In this document: positions 19,912 to 28,665 of the stretch, in pieces
How the letters are laid out: every line of letters begins with the position of its first letter
Numbering within the stretch: position 1 is the first letter of the stretch
DNA from: Candidimonas sp. SYP-B2681
GTDB taxonomy: Bacteria > Pseudomonadota > Gammaproteobacteria > Burkholderiales > Burkholderiaceae_B
NCBI RefSeq assembly: GCF_003971065.1
Contig: NZ_RYDV01000002.1
Coordinates: forward strand, 310,001-374,000
Length of the DNA: 64,000 nucleotides
Direction of reading: 5' to 3'
The notes under the pieces: generated by a model
Seen by the model: the letters and a program-made list of their open reading frames with translations, nothing else
Told to the model about the DNA's origin: nothing
Database searches by the model: none
Made by a program: the position numbers and the translations under genes

Positions 19912-20892
19912 ATGGAAATTCGCCAGCTAGAGGCCTTTGCCGCTGTGTATTCTGCAGGCAGTGTCACCTCTGCCGCACGGATGCTCGACCGTTCCCAGCC
20001 GGTCGTAAGCCGCCAGGTGCAAGACCTGGAACACGAACTGGGTTTTACTTTATTTACACGGACCCGGCCCCAGGTCACGCTTACTGACCAAGGTCGGCAA
20101 TTCTATGAAGAAGTTCATAATGTGCTGGCCGGCCTTCAGCAGCTCGATGTGCGCACGCGGGAAATCGCGCGCGGACGCCCTCGGCCTTTACGGATAGCCG
20201 CAACATTTTCTCTTGCTTCGACGCTCGTTTCAGCCGTGATTGGGCGACTTGAACGGACCACGCCGGTGTTCCAGGACAAAATGAGCATCGCCAACATGCA
20301 TTCGGTCGATGTCGTGCGCACCGTAGCCGACGGTCAGGCCGACATTGGCCTGGCGACACTTCCTATGGATCTGGGGCGGTGCCAGCTTCTATGGTCCGGT
20401 CAGGCGCCATGTTCGGTTGCACTTCCGCAGGATCATCCTCTTGCTCGCTGTGCCACCGTTAAAATAGCTGAATTGGGTGATAATACGGTCATCACCATGA
20501 CGAACAAATCAGGACTGCGCCATCGTGTGTCGACGGCCCTGCTGCAGAATTCGGTGGGCAGCAAAATGCGTCGCCACATCGAAGCGTCGACCTATTTGAA
20601 CGGACTGATGTTGGTACGGGCGGGCGTAGGGATAGCGTTGGTGGATCCATTTTCGGCTGCTGACCTCGTCCCTCAGGGCGTTGTGTTCCGACCGATAGAC
20701 ACCCATGTCCCGTATATGATGGGCGTTGTCACCCACCGCGACAGGGTATTGGATCCCGAAGGCCAGCGTTTTGTGGAAGCCATGTGGGACTACGCCGTTG
20801 AATGTATTCCCCGATTCGTTCCAGGTGAACCTAACGGTTTGCCCATCATTGAAGATCCTTTCGAACCTGTCGCCACATCGGGTCCAGAATGA
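19912..20892 (+). CDS. LysR-family transcriptional regulator
   Basis: A 326-residue regulator with an N-terminal winged helix (about 1-60: MEIRQLEAFAAVYSAGSVTSAARMLDRSQPVVSRQVQDLE given here in parts) and a periplasmic-binding-like effector domain (about 90-300). The first 20 residues, MEIRQLEAFAAVYSAGSVTS, are typical. It ends in a proper terminator, yet the flavin monooxygenase and the CMD pair follow in the same direction, making it the most likely local regulator. The effector is unknown. Confidence 0.9.
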   Translation: MEIRQLEAFAAVYSAGSVTSAARMLDRSQPVVSRQVQDLEHELGFTLFTRTRPQVTLTDQGRQFYEEVHNVLAGLQQLDVRTREIARGRPRPLRIAATFSLASTLVSAVIGRLERTTPVFQDKMSIANMHSVDVVRTVADGQADIGLATLPMDLGRCQLLWSGQAPCSVALPQDHPLARCATVKIAELGDNTVITMTNKSGLRHRVSTALLQNSVGSKMRRHIEASTYLNGLMLVRAGVGIALVDPFSAADLVPQGVVFRPIDTHVPYMMGVVTHRDRVLDPEGQRFVEAMWDYAVECIPRFVPGEPNGLPIIEDPFEPVATSGPE

Positions 20893-20900
20893 TTGCAGTG

Positions 20901-20930
20901 TGTCCGCCTGCAGCATGCGGACAATTTTTT
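20901..20930 (+). terminator. Rho-independent terminator after the LysR gene
   Basis: Stem TGTCCGC (20901-20907) and GCGGACA (20917-20923), nine-base loop, then ATTTTTT. It lies nine bases after the LysR stop and separates it from the flavin monooxygenase, which therefore needs its own promoter or read-through. Confidence 0.8.
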
Positions 20931-20953
20931 GAGCATAACGTCACGTAATAACG

Positions 20954-22387
20954 ATGAGCACAGCACTTACAGGGCCTGCGGGGCTGGCCGAACTTGAGCA
21001 ACGATTGGCCCAGGACATCGCTTGGCTGGATCTTCCGGCCAAGCCGTGGGTTCCGCGGGGCACTGTAAATGGTGCCGAACTGCTGGATGTCGCCATTATC
21101 GGTGGCGGGATGGCCGGACTGGCCGCAGCCGCGTCCCTGGGCAATCTTGGAGTCCGCACGCGGATTTTCGATGAGGCGCCGGAAGGCTTTGAAGGCCCCT
21201 GGGCCACAACCGCGCGCATGGAAACGTTGCGCTCGCCCAAGCAGCTTACTGGGCCAGCATTAGGGTTTCCAGCCTTGACTTTCCGTGCCTGGTACGAAGC
21301 CCAGTTCGGTACGGCCGCCTGGTCCGAGCTCGACAAAATTCCGCGCTTGAACTGGATGGAATACCTGCGCTGGTACCGCAGAGTCATGAATATCGATGTC
21401 CGCAACGAGCATCACGTCACCAACATCATCCCTTATCCCGATCACGTCGAACTGCAACTGAGCACCCCATCTGGCACAGAATCGGTGTATGCAAGGCGGG
21501 TCGTTTTGGCGACCGGTCGAGCGGGCCTGGGGGGGGCGAGCGTGCCCGATGTCGTTGACGGAATATCGCACAAATATTGGGCGCATTCGTCCGACCCTAT
21601 GGACTATTCCACCTTGCGTGGCTTGCGAGTTGGGGTGGTGGGTGCGGGTGCTTCGGCCATGGACAGCGCTGGAACGGCGCTTGAAAACGGCGCTGCCACC
21701 GTAGATTTGCTGATCCGGCGCCAAGATATCCCTCGCATCAACAAGAGCAAGGCCGCGGGCAATCCGGGTTTCGTGCAAGGTTACGTAAACTTGCCAGACG
21801 AATGGAAATGGCGAATCCGCCATTACATTAATGTCCAGCAGGTACCGCCACCACGAGCCAGCGTACTGCGTGTTTCACGGCATGCAAACGCCCATTTCCG
21901 TCTTGGTGCTCCCATCTTGCGGGTCAGCCATAAGGGGAACGCTTTGCACGTAGAAACACCTCGAAAAACCTTCGAGTTTGATTTTTTGCTGTTCTCTACT
22001 GGCTTCAAGATCGATTGGAACAACCGTCCTGAATATGCGACGATTGCACCCCATTTGCGCGTTTGGGGTGACCGCTATCGCCCTGACGAAGGGGGCGCCG
22101 ACCAAGAATTGCAGGACTCTCCCGACCTGGGACCCAGCTTTGAGTTTCAGGAAAAAACCCCTGGCGCCTTGCCCGGCCTGTCCCGAGTACATTGTTTTTG
22201 TTATCCTGCGACGCTAACCCATGGGACAGTATCGGGCGATATTCCGGCAATAAGTGATGGGGCCGCCCGTTTATCCAAGGGCATTTCTGGCCTGCTTTAT
22301 GTCGAGAATATTCGTGAGCATTTTGCTGAGCTGCAGGCTTTTGACGAACCTGAAGTGGTCGGCGACGAGTGGGTTGTGGCGAATTAA
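20954..22387 (+). CDS. Flavin-containing monooxygenase-like FAD/NAD(P) oxidoreductase
   Basis: A 477-residue two-dinucleotide-domain flavoprotein. The FAD motif DVAIIGGGMAGLAAAASLG is at about 45-63 and the NADPH motif VGVVGAGASAMDSAGTAL at about 226-243, the spacing of class B monooxygenases. VVLATGRAG and LLFSTGFKIDW are the usual GATG-type linkers. It may oxygenate an amine, sulfide or ketone. It leads a group with two AhpD/CMD-fold genes 36 bases downstream, which suggests that the three products act in one oxidative pathway. The substrate is unknown. Confidence 0.85.
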   Translation: MSTALTGPAGLAELEQRLAQDIAWLDLPAKPWVPRGTVNGAELLDVAIIGGGMAGLAAAASLGNLGVRTRIFDEAPEGFEGPWATTARMETLRSPKQLTGPALGFPALTFRAWYEAQFGTAAWSELDKIPRLNWMEYLRWYRRVMNIDVRNEHHVTNIIPYPDHVELQLSTPSGTESVYARRVVLATGRAGLGGASVPDVVDGISHKYWAHSSDPMDYSTLRGLRVGVVGAGASAMDSAGTALENGAATVDLLIRRQDIPRINKSKAAGNPGFVQGYVNLPDEWKWRIRHYINVQQVPPPRASVLRVSRHANAHFRLGAPILRVSHKGNALHVETPRKTFEFDFLLFSTGFKIDWNNRPEYATIAPHLRVWGDRYRPDEGGADQELQDSPDLGPSFEFQEKTPGALPGLSRVHCFCYPATLTHGTVSGDIPAISDGAARLSKGISGLLYVENIREHFAELQAFDEPEVVGDEWVVAN

Positions 22388-22423
22388 GCCAAAATTTTTA
22401 TTATGTAGCATGAAGGAAGTTTG

Positions 22424-22948
22424 ATGGATACTGTGAATGCTTCGCCCGGCCCCGACCTCATCGACAGTGTGGTCGGTTTGACGCCGGAGGATGGGCTCTA
22501 TGCCATACGCCAGGGCCGAGAAAAAGTGCGGGCCGCTACGCAAGGTAGCTATGATCTGTTTTTCGATCCTGCTGCAGGAAATCTAACAATTCAAGAACGG
22601 CTGCTTGTGGCCTATTATGCATGTGTACTCTCCCGGGCCCATGCCTTGGCGCAGCATTATTACGGCGCACTGCTCCAGAACAAGGTCGACGTGGCCTTGA
22701 TTCAGCACGTCAGCGAAAATCAGCTTGAACAGATACAGTCTGAACGCCTGAAAGCACTGTTGGTGTTCACACAAAAACTGATAGAAAAGCCGGTCGAAGG
22801 TGATCAGGCGGCAATTCAAGCCCTTCAGCTTGCTGGCGTATCGACGCCGGATATCGTGACGCTTGCGCAGTTGATCGCTTTTTTATCCTATCAACTTCGC
22901 CTTGTAGCGGGACTGCAAGCGCTGAAGGCACTGGAGTCCCAGACATGA
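22424..22948 (+). CDS. CMD-domain protein (Avi_7170-like)
   Basis: A 174-residue all-helical protein of the carboxymuconolactone decarboxylase fold. It resembles the CMD-domain family known as Avi_7170, which is found next to the Avi_7169 alkylhydroperoxidase-domain family, exactly as here. It lacks the CxxC pair of AhpD, so it is likely a non-redox partner or half of a hetero-oligomer. AAGGAAG precedes ATG 22424. Its stop overlaps the next start by four bases (ATGA), indicating coupled translation and probably a 1:1 complex. Confidence 0.75.
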   Translation: MDTVNASPGPDLIDSVVGLTPEDGLYAIRQGREKVRAATQGSYDLFFDPAAGNLTIQERLLVAYYACVLSRAHALAQHYYGALLQNKVDVALIQHVSENQLEQIQSERLKALLVFTQKLIEKPVEGDQAAIQALQLAGVSTPDIVTLAQLIAFLSYQLRLVAGLQALKALESQT

Positions 22949-23532
22949 GCACATTGATCAAAAACAAGGGCTTTACCAACGAAACGCTGGGCTGGAGGGC
23001 ATGGCTTGACGTGGTCAATGTTGACACCGCAACACCCGATCAGATTGAAGTGCTGGAAATGAGCCATCCACAGGCCAAGGAATCCGACTACTACTTATTG
23101 TTGGCTCATCAGCCCGCCATACTGAAGCAGCGCTCCGAGGCCTATAACGCAATTATGTATGCGCCTGGCGGCCTTGCCCGGGCAGATCGCGAACTGGGTG
23201 CGCTTACGGTGTCGCGTGTCAATGGCTGCGTGTATTGTGCATCGGTTCACGCGCAGCGTTTCGAGCAGCTTGCCAAGCAAAACGAAACCGTGGCACAGGT
23301 ATTCGACGACCCTCGTACGGCGGGTATCTCCGAACGCCAGAAAGCCATTGCGCAATTTTCAATACGTCTGACTGAATTCCCTGACGATATTGGGCCGGCA
23401 GACATCCAGGCGTTGAAAGACGTGGGCCTGAACAAGGCAGAAATACTGGACTTGCTTCACGCTACATCGATTTTTGCCTGGGCGAACCGCCTTATGTTGA
23501 ACTTGGGCGAACCGGTTTTCCCGTCGGAATAG
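22945..23532 (+). CDS. Alkylhydroperoxidase-domain protein (Avi_7169-like)
   Basis: A 195-residue AhpD-fold protein with the redox motif GCVYCASVH: Cys95, Cys98 and His102, preceded by Glu83 (DRELGALTVSRVNG), the full proton-relay set of active AhpD-type peroxidases. It overlaps the preceding CMD gene by four bases. In other bacteria the pair usually accompanies an FMN-dependent luciferase-like monooxygenase; here the partner is an FAD/NADPH monooxygenase. A role in dealing with a peroxide or reactive product of that enzyme is inferred. It converges with the following gene at a 10-base gap. Confidence 0.8.
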   Translation: MSTLIKNKGFTNETLGWRAWLDVVNVDTATPDQIEVLEMSHPQAKESDYYLLLAHQPAILKQRSEAYNAIMYAPGGLARADRELGALTVSRVNGCVYCASVHAQRFEQLAKQNETVAQVFDDPRTAGISERQKAIAQFSIRLTEFPDDIGPADIQALKDVGLNKAEILDLLHATSIFAWANRLMLNLGEPVFPSE

Positions 23533-23542
23533 TGCGCAAAAA

Positions 23543-24397
23543 TTACCGTTCAAGCTGGCTTAACATTTGAACACCGGCCTGCGGACCAAAGCGTTCGCAG
23601 GCGGTATTCAGGCACTGGACAGCAAATTTCAGGAATAGCGACTGTTTTTGCTGTAGTTCCGCTTCAGCCTGCGCCAGGCGAAGATCTTTGCGTAACATAC
23701 CGAGCGTGAAGGTAACGTCGCCGCTACCTTCCATCATACGTTCGGCATACGAGTTGAAAAGCATGCCCGAGGCAGTTCCCTTGTTCAGGGCAGCGGTTAC
23801 CAGCTCCAGGTCGAAATGGCTTGCGCGAGCTAGCGCGATACCTTGCGCCAGGCCTAAAAAGACGCCGGCAATGATGGTCTGGTTTACGAGCTTCATTCGA
23901 TATCCGGAGCCACTTAGCCCGCAATAGACAGAGCGCTGTCCGAGATTAGCCAGAAAAGCTTCGCAGCGTTGCAGCGTTTCTGAATTTCCTCCGACAAAGT
24001 GGGTTAATGTCCCGGCGGCGGCACCGGCGACGCCGCCGGTGACGGGTGCATCAATGAAGTGGGCGTTTTTGGCTGCAACCAATGCCGTTATGCGAGCGGC
24101 AACCTGTGGCGCGGCGGTGGTCATGTCGATGAACACCGTATCGGGCTGTATGCCAGGAGCCATCCCGCGATAAACACTTTCTACATCATGAGTGTCACCA
24201 AGGATCGTGCATATAATCTGGCCCCGATGGGCCAGTTCGATCAGGTCTGTCGCAATTTTTGCCCCCTGCTTGCGCAGGCTGAGCGTCTGCTCAGGATTGC
24301 GCGCCCAGACATGCAGCGGATAGCCGGCATTCAAAAGGCGTTGAGCCATAGGCAAACCCATTTTTCCTAGCCCTACCCATCCTATAGTCTCAGGCAT
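23543..24397 (-). CDS. NAD(P)-dependent beta-hydroxyacid dehydrogenase (HIBADH / tartronate-semialdehyde reductase family)
   Basis: A 284-residue dehydrogenase of the 3-hydroxyisobutyrate family. It shows the Rossmann motif IGWVGLGKMGLPMAQRLL (5-22), the substrate-binding DAPVTGGVAGAAAGTL (117-131) and the catalytic Lys169 in GYRMKLVNQ. Arg33 after the second strand (VWARNPEQ) suggests preference for NADP. It lies 77 bases downstream of the Bug receptor gene on the same strand, so the two may form an operon for import and oxidation of a hydroxyacid. The exact substrate is open. Confidence 0.87.
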   Translation of the reverse strand: MPETIGWVGLGKMGLPMAQRLLNAGYPLHVWARNPEQTLSLRKQGAKIATDLIELAHRGQIICTILGDTHDVESVYRGMAPGIQPDTVFIDMTTAAPQVAARITALVAAKNAHFIDAPVTGGVAGAAAGTLTHFVGGNSETLQRCEAFLANLGQRSVYCGLSGSGYRMKLVNQTIIAGVFLGLAQGIALARASHFDLELVTAALNKGTASGMLFNSYAERMMEGSGDVTFTLGMLRKDLRLAQAEAELQQKQSLFLKFAVQCLNTACERFGPQAGVQMLSQLER

Positions 24398-24474
24398 CGC
24401 AGCCTCCTTGAGAAAGTGTGCGGTCCGTATAAATTGTATTGTGGCTTGGGCCGTCGAGGCTACTGCCGTGTTTC

Positions 24475-25458
24475 CTATTGCGCCTGAATGTTCGCGTCAA
24501 GGACTACCTTGTTCCACTTTTTCAGTTCCGACGCTAACAAGCTATCCAGATCTTCGGGTGTGCCGCCCAGCGCGTTGGCCCCCATACCGGCCAGTTTCTG
24601 TTTCACCTCGGGGTCTTGAAGGATTTCGTTTAACGCTTGATTGGCGCGGTGGATAATATCTTTGGGAGTGCCCGCAGGGGCCAGCAGCGCGAACCAGGTG
24701 GATGACAATAGTTCAGGAAACCCTTGTTCCGTCATCGTGGGTACGTCCGGCAAAGCGCTGGACCGCTGGGCCGACATCACGCCCAGGGCTCTGACTTTAT
24801 TGGACTTGACCTGGCCCACAATACCCGGAATCAGCTGAAACATGGACTGGATTTCGCCCGAAATAAGATTCGTAGTGGCTTGGCCAGGGGCACTATACGG
24901 AACATGCACCATGTTGGTCGCAGTCTGACCCATATAAAGTTCGCCTGCCAGATGCATCGAGCTGCCGTTACCAGTGGAACCGAAATTGACGACTCCGGGG
25001 TGTTTTTTGACGTAGGCCGTGAACTCTGCGAGGTTCCCTGCAGGTAGGTCGTTGTTGACGACAAGAATATTGGGGACCTCAGCGATGGATCCGATCGCGT
25101 CAAAACTTTTTTGTGGATCGAACGGCAGCTTTTTGTAAAGGCTGGGGCTGACAGCCAGGGTGCCCGCCCATGAAAACAGCAGTTTCGATCCGTCGTTGGC
25201 GGCTTCCGCGGCAATGCCAGCACCAATGTTGCCATTTGCGCCGGCATGATTCTCAATAATGAAATTGCCATCGAGCTTCTTGCTGAGCTGGTCTGCGATT
25301 AGCCGGGCAATTGTGTCGCCTGTACCTCCGCCACCCGGGCTAGGAACGATAATTTGTACCGCCTTGTTGGCCGGCGGCCATGATTCTGTAATAGCTGCTG
25401 CGGTAGTAAAGGTTCCTACTGCCGCTACACCGGCCATTAAGGTAATAAGTTTGCGCAT
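24475..25458 (-). CDS. Bug-family tripartite tricarboxylate transporter substrate-binding protein
   Basis: A complete 327-residue periplasmic receptor. A signal peptide (MRKLITLMAGVAAVGTF, cleavage near 22) precedes the mature start WPPANKAVQIIVPSPGGGG. The Bug-typical loops FIIENHAGANGNIGAG (about 71-86) and VNFGSTGNGSSMHLAGELY (about 152-170) contact the ligand carboxylate in known structures. No TctAB membrane genes are present. It sits before the beta-hydroxyacid dehydrogenase, hinting at a hydroxycarboxylate ligand. Its upstream region carries nested inverted repeats. Confidence 0.92.
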   Translation of the reverse strand: MRKLITLMAGVAAVGTFTTAAAITESWPPANKAVQIIVPSPGGGGTGDTIARLIADQLSKKLDGNFIIENHAGANGNIGAGIAAEAANDGSKLLFSWAGTLAVSPSLYKKLPFDPQKSFDAIGSIAEVPNILVVNNDLPAGNLAEFTAYVKKHPGVVNFGSTGNGSSMHLAGELYMGQTATNMVHVPYSAPGQATTNLISGEIQSMFQLIPGIVGQVKSNKVRALGVMSAQRSSALPDVPTMTEQGFPELLSSTWFALLAPAGTPKDIIHRANQALNEILQDPEVKQKLAGMGANALGGTPEDLDSLLASELKKWNKVVLDANIQAQ

Positions 25459-25542
25459 GATGCAGTCCAGAGGTTACTGTAGCCGGGAAGACAAATTCTT
25501 ATAAATTTTAGAGCACACCTGCCAGCGCAAAGTAGCGCCGAG

Positions 25543-25593
25543 TATCGACACGCACAGGTAAATGGTGTCGATATGTAATTTATAACGACATAT
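25543..25593. promoter_or_regulatory. Nested inverted repeats between the Bug gene and rmuC
   Basis: TATCGACAC (25543-25551) and GTGTCGATA (25565-25573) are perfect nine-base arms with a 13-base spacer. ATATGT (25571-25576) and ACATAT (25588-25593) make a second dyad sharing the ATA. CGACA occurs three times in alternating orientation at about 20-base steps. This looks like a multi-site operator for a dimeric regulator in the divergent promoter region. Confidence 0.5.
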
Positions 25594-25686
25594 GATACAT
25601 GCTAAAGAGTGCGGTTTATTTAGTTGACCGCCGCGTCGCTTGTATTGGCTCCCGCTTGGCAGCACAGATGTTCAAAGGATGGAATC

Positions 25687-27258
25687 GTGAATCAATTTAG
25701 CCCTGAAATAACAAGCCTCTTGCTGGCGACGCTGGCCGGCTTGCTAGGCCTTGCCGTTGCTGCCCTTTATTACCGGCGCGTACTGGCCTTAGTGCGTGCT
25801 GAGCTGGCCTCGGTCCAATATGTGGCCGCACAGCGAGGTGAACAACTGATGGCCACACGTGCCGAGCTGGATCAGTCCAAAAGCCTGAACACTGGGTTGG
25901 CGGCCGAAAAGGGCCACCTCGATCGGCAGTTAGCGCGCAGCGAGTCGGCAGTGCAAAGCCTGCGCGAACGTTTCGATGAAGCGCGGGCCGATCTTGCCAT
26001 CAAAGAGGCTGATTTTCAAAACGTAACCCGCCGCGCGGCCCAGCTCCATAATGAACTGACCGAACTGCAGGCGATACACGGCGAGAAGCTGGCCAGCTTT
26101 CGCGAAATGAAGGTGTCCTTCGAAGAGTCCAGGACGCAGCTAAAAGTTGAGTTTCAGAATCTGGCGAACAAGATTCTGGAGGAAAAGGGCAAAACGTTCG
26201 CGCAAACCAGTCAAAGCTCGCTCGATGCCATGTTGAAACCATTCAGGGATCAGATCGATGGCTTCCAGCGGCGAGTAAATCAGGTTCACGATGAAACGCT
26301 GCGCGGCAACGTTTCGCTGGAATCCGAGATCAAGCGGGTTTTGGAAATCGGATTAAAAATGAGCGCTGAAGCCAATACGCTGGCTACCGCGCTGAAAGGA
26401 GACAAAAAAACCACCGGCAACTGGGGCGAAGTACAGTTGGAGCGCACCTTGCAATTAGCTGGACTGATACCGGGCGATCATTATGAATCGCAGGCACGCT
26501 TCAAAGATGGGCAAGGCAATAATCGCCACCCCGATTTTGTCATCAAACTGCCGGACGCCAAGCACATGGTGATCGATAGTAAGGTGTCGCTGGTGGACTA
26601 CGATCATGCGATTGCTGCTTTGACAGAAGCCGAGATGCAGGCGTCTCTGGACGGGCACGTAAAAGCCGTACGCAACCATATCGATGACCTCAGCAAGAAA
26701 GACTATAGCAATCTGGTGGGAATGCGCAGCCCGAGTTTTGTATTGATGTTCATGCCGATCGAGCCAGCCTACATTGAGGCAATGAAGCACAATAAAGACC
26801 TGTTCGATTATGGTTATCAGCGCAATGTCATCATGGTGTCGCACACAACGCTTATGCCGATATTGAAGACCGTGGCCAATCTCTGGATGGTTGCACGGAG
26901 CAACGAGCAGGCGCATGAACTCAGCGCTCGGGCTGGCGAAATCTATAATCAAGTGGTGGTCGTTGCCGAGCGCCTGAAAAAGCTGGGCGATACCCTCGAT
27001 ACCGTCAGCAAGCATTACAACCATACGGTTACCGCGGTCGCGGGCCAGCAGGGCCTGCACGGTAAGGTTGCGCGGTTCAACGACCTGTCCTCTAAAGCTA
27101 ATAAGACCATGCCAGTGCTCGAGCCCTTGCACGCGGATTTCGAAAATGAACGTCTTGAACTTATTGTTGCTGCGACAGCTGACCAAGGCGACGCAGCGCT
27201 TGTCGCCTCAAGTGAGACCGACGAGCAAATGATGGGTGCCCCGCAGCTATCTGATTGA
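25687..27258 (+). CDS. rmuC: DNA recombination protein RmuC
   Basis: A 523-residue membrane-anchored protein with one N-terminal transmembrane helix (about 6-29), a long coiled coil (about 35-195) and the RmuC domain (about 200-480). That domain contains GNWGEVQLERTLQLAGL, FVIKLPDAKHMVIDSKVSL (a nuclease-like DSK motif) and the later YGYQRNVIMVSHTTLMPIL. It limits recombination between short inverted repeats; the fold resembles restriction endonucleases. GTG 25687 with AAAGGA upstream is the start. It is followed by pheC after 97 bases. Confidence 0.92.
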   Translation: MNQFSPEITSLLLATLAGLLGLAVAALYYRRVLALVRAELASVQYVAAQRGEQLMATRAELDQSKSLNTGLAAEKGHLDRQLARSESAVQSLRERFDEARADLAIKEADFQNVTRRAAQLHNELTELQAIHGEKLASFREMKVSFEESRTQLKVEFQNLANKILEEKGKTFAQTSQSSLDAMLKPFRDQIDGFQRRVNQVHDETLRGNVSLESEIKRVLEIGLKMSAEANTLATALKGDKKTTGNWGEVQLERTLQLAGLIPGDHYESQARFKDGQGNNRHPDFVIKLPDAKHMVIDSKVSLVDYDHAIAALTEAEMQASLDGHVKAVRNHIDDLSKKDYSNLVGMRSPSFVLMFMPIEPAYIEAMKHNKDLFDYGYQRNVIMVSHTTLMPILKTVANLWMVARSNEQAHELSARAGEIYNQVVVVAERLKKLGDTLDTVSKHYNHTVTAVAGQQGLHGKVARFNDLSSKANKTMPVLEPLHADFENERLELIVAATADQGDAALVASSETDEQMMGAPQLSD

Positions 27259-27355
27259 CCGCGGGGAAACACGTATTGTTCGACTGCCTTTGCCTGCCCA
27301 CAATTCTTGGCTATTGATCTTCGACTTGATCTATAACCTGATTAGGATTTCGCCC

Positions 27356-28135
27356 ATGAAACATGCTCTCGCTGCAAGCCTGTTGTGTATACCAGCACTG
27401 GTCAACGCCCAAACAAGCGTTCCGAATCAAAGCACGCTGGATAAAGTGATTGAAAGCAAGACTTTGCGGATCTGCACGCCCGGCGACTACAGACCATTCA
27501 GCTATCACAATGCTGACGGCAGCTATGAGGGGCTGGATGTGGATCTGATGCATTCGCTCGCGAAAACATTAGGTGCCAAGGTCGAATTCGTGAAGACGAG
27601 CTGGTCTAATCTGATGGCCGATTTCACTTCCGGGAAATGCGATATTGGCGCGGGTGGTATATCGGTATCACTGGAACGGCAGAAAAAGGCCTATTTCAGT
27701 TCACCATATATGGTTAACGGCAAGACGCCTATCACCTTGTGCTCGAACGTCGAGAAATTCCAGTCCGTTGCCGACATCAACAAACCCGAAGTACGTGTCA
27801 TTCACAATCCGGGCGGCAGCAACGAAACCTTCGCAAAAACGCATTTAAGCAAAGCGAAGATTACGCTGCATGAAAACAATATAGGTATCTTCAACGAGGT
27901 GGCAGAGGGCCGTGCCGACGTCTTCGTCACGGAAGCGGCCGAGGCCAAAGTTCAAAGTAAGCGCGATCCGCGCCTGTGCGCAGTCAATCCCGACAAACCC
28001 CTTCAATACGCCGAAATGGGCTATTTGCTGCCAAGCGGCGACATCCGGTTCAAGCTTTTCGTGGATCAATGGCTGCACTTGGGCAAGGCCAGCGGCGAGT
28101 ACGCCAAGTTGGCCGATAAATGGGTGCCGCAATAA
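27356..28135 (+). CDS. pheC: Periplasmic cyclohexadienyl dehydratase (PheC-like)
   Basis: A 259-residue secreted protein with the periplasmic-binding fold of amino-acid receptors but the sequence pattern of Pseudomonas PheC, which turns prephenate into phenylpyruvate and arogenate into phenylalanine. A signal peptide is clear (cleavage after LVNAQ). Shared segments are RICTPGDYRPFSY, VKTSWSNLMADF, GGISVSLERQKKAYFSSPY, GKTPITLCS, NPGGSNETFA and FVDQWLH. The catalytic Glu of PheC appears in VTEAAEAKVQSK. Two cysteines may form a disulfide. AGGA precedes ATG 27356. An amino-acid ABC receptor is the alternative, but the GKTPITLCS and ERQ segments favour the enzyme. Confidence 0.8.
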   Translation: MKHALAASLLCIPALVNAQTSVPNQSTLDKVIESKTLRICTPGDYRPFSYHNADGSYEGLDVDLMHSLAKTLGAKVEFVKTSWSNLMADFTSGKCDIGAGGISVSLERQKKAYFSSPYMVNGKTPITLCSNVEKFQSVADINKPEVRVIHNPGGSNETFAKTHLSKAKITLHENNIGIFNEVAEGRADVFVTEAAEAKVQSKRDPRLCAVNPDKPLQYAEMGYLLPSGDIRFKLFVDQWLHLGKASGEYAKLADKWVPQ

Positions 28136-28247
28136 TCCAGAACGCTGCAAATTGGCGGGAAAGCCAGGCTTTTAAATTGGCAAAGTCGTCCGGTATTGAA
28201 GTCGTATATGCTTGAGTATTCGGATTACTTGCCCCTACCGCCTTCAA

Positions 28248-28655
28248 ATGACCGCAACAAGCATCACCACGATACCCATTAATAACCCTTTTCTCGAGCA
28301 CCTTGGCATAACCTTGACTGAATGGTCGCCTGGTTATGCCGAGATGCACCTGGATACCTCGTACGATCTAAGCAATCGCACGGGCCGCATCCATGGCGGG
28401 GTGATTTGTACGCTGCTCGATTCGGTCTGCGGCTATTGCGGCTTGTATTCGCCGCCCGGTGAACCTATTCTTCGCAGCCTGACTTTATCGCTTACCACCA
28501 ATTTCATTAGCAGCGGCGATGGCTCGACCTTAGTGGCAAAGGGGTTTCTGGTGCGTAAGGGCCGTAGCGTTTTTTTTGCACGCGCCGAGGTGTGGCTGGA
28601 CGATATCGAGTTGCTGGCGACAGCCGTCGGCACATTTAAATACGTACGCGCCTGA
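28248..28655 (+). CDS. PaaI-type hotdog-fold thioesterase
   Basis: A 135-residue acyl-CoA thioesterase of the PaaI family. The active-site region GRIHGGVICTLLDSVCGY (about 46-63) has the HGG oxyanion motif and an Asp on the central helix. LTTNFISSG and VRKGRSVFFARAEVW are the usual later strands. It probably hydrolyses an aromatic or medium-chain acyl-CoA; no specific pathway neighbours exist. It meets the GGDEF-EAL gene tail to tail at a 4-base gap, with a hairpin across both stops. Confidence 0.85.
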   Translation: MTATSITTIPINNPFLEHLGITLTEWSPGYAEMHLDTSYDLSNRTGRIHGGVICTLLDSVCGYCGLYSPPGEPILRSLTLSLTTNFISSGDGSTLVAKGFLVRKGRSVFFARAEVWLDDIELLATAVGTFKYVRA

Positions 28656-28665
28656 CTGGTCAGGC
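28650..28665. terminator. Hairpin across two convergent stop codons
   Basis: GCCTGAC / GTCAGGC, seven perfect pairs with a two-base loop, covering the stop of the thioesterase gene and the stop of the convergent GGDEF-EAL gene. No T-run follows; it may act as a bidirectional block. Confidence 0.45.
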
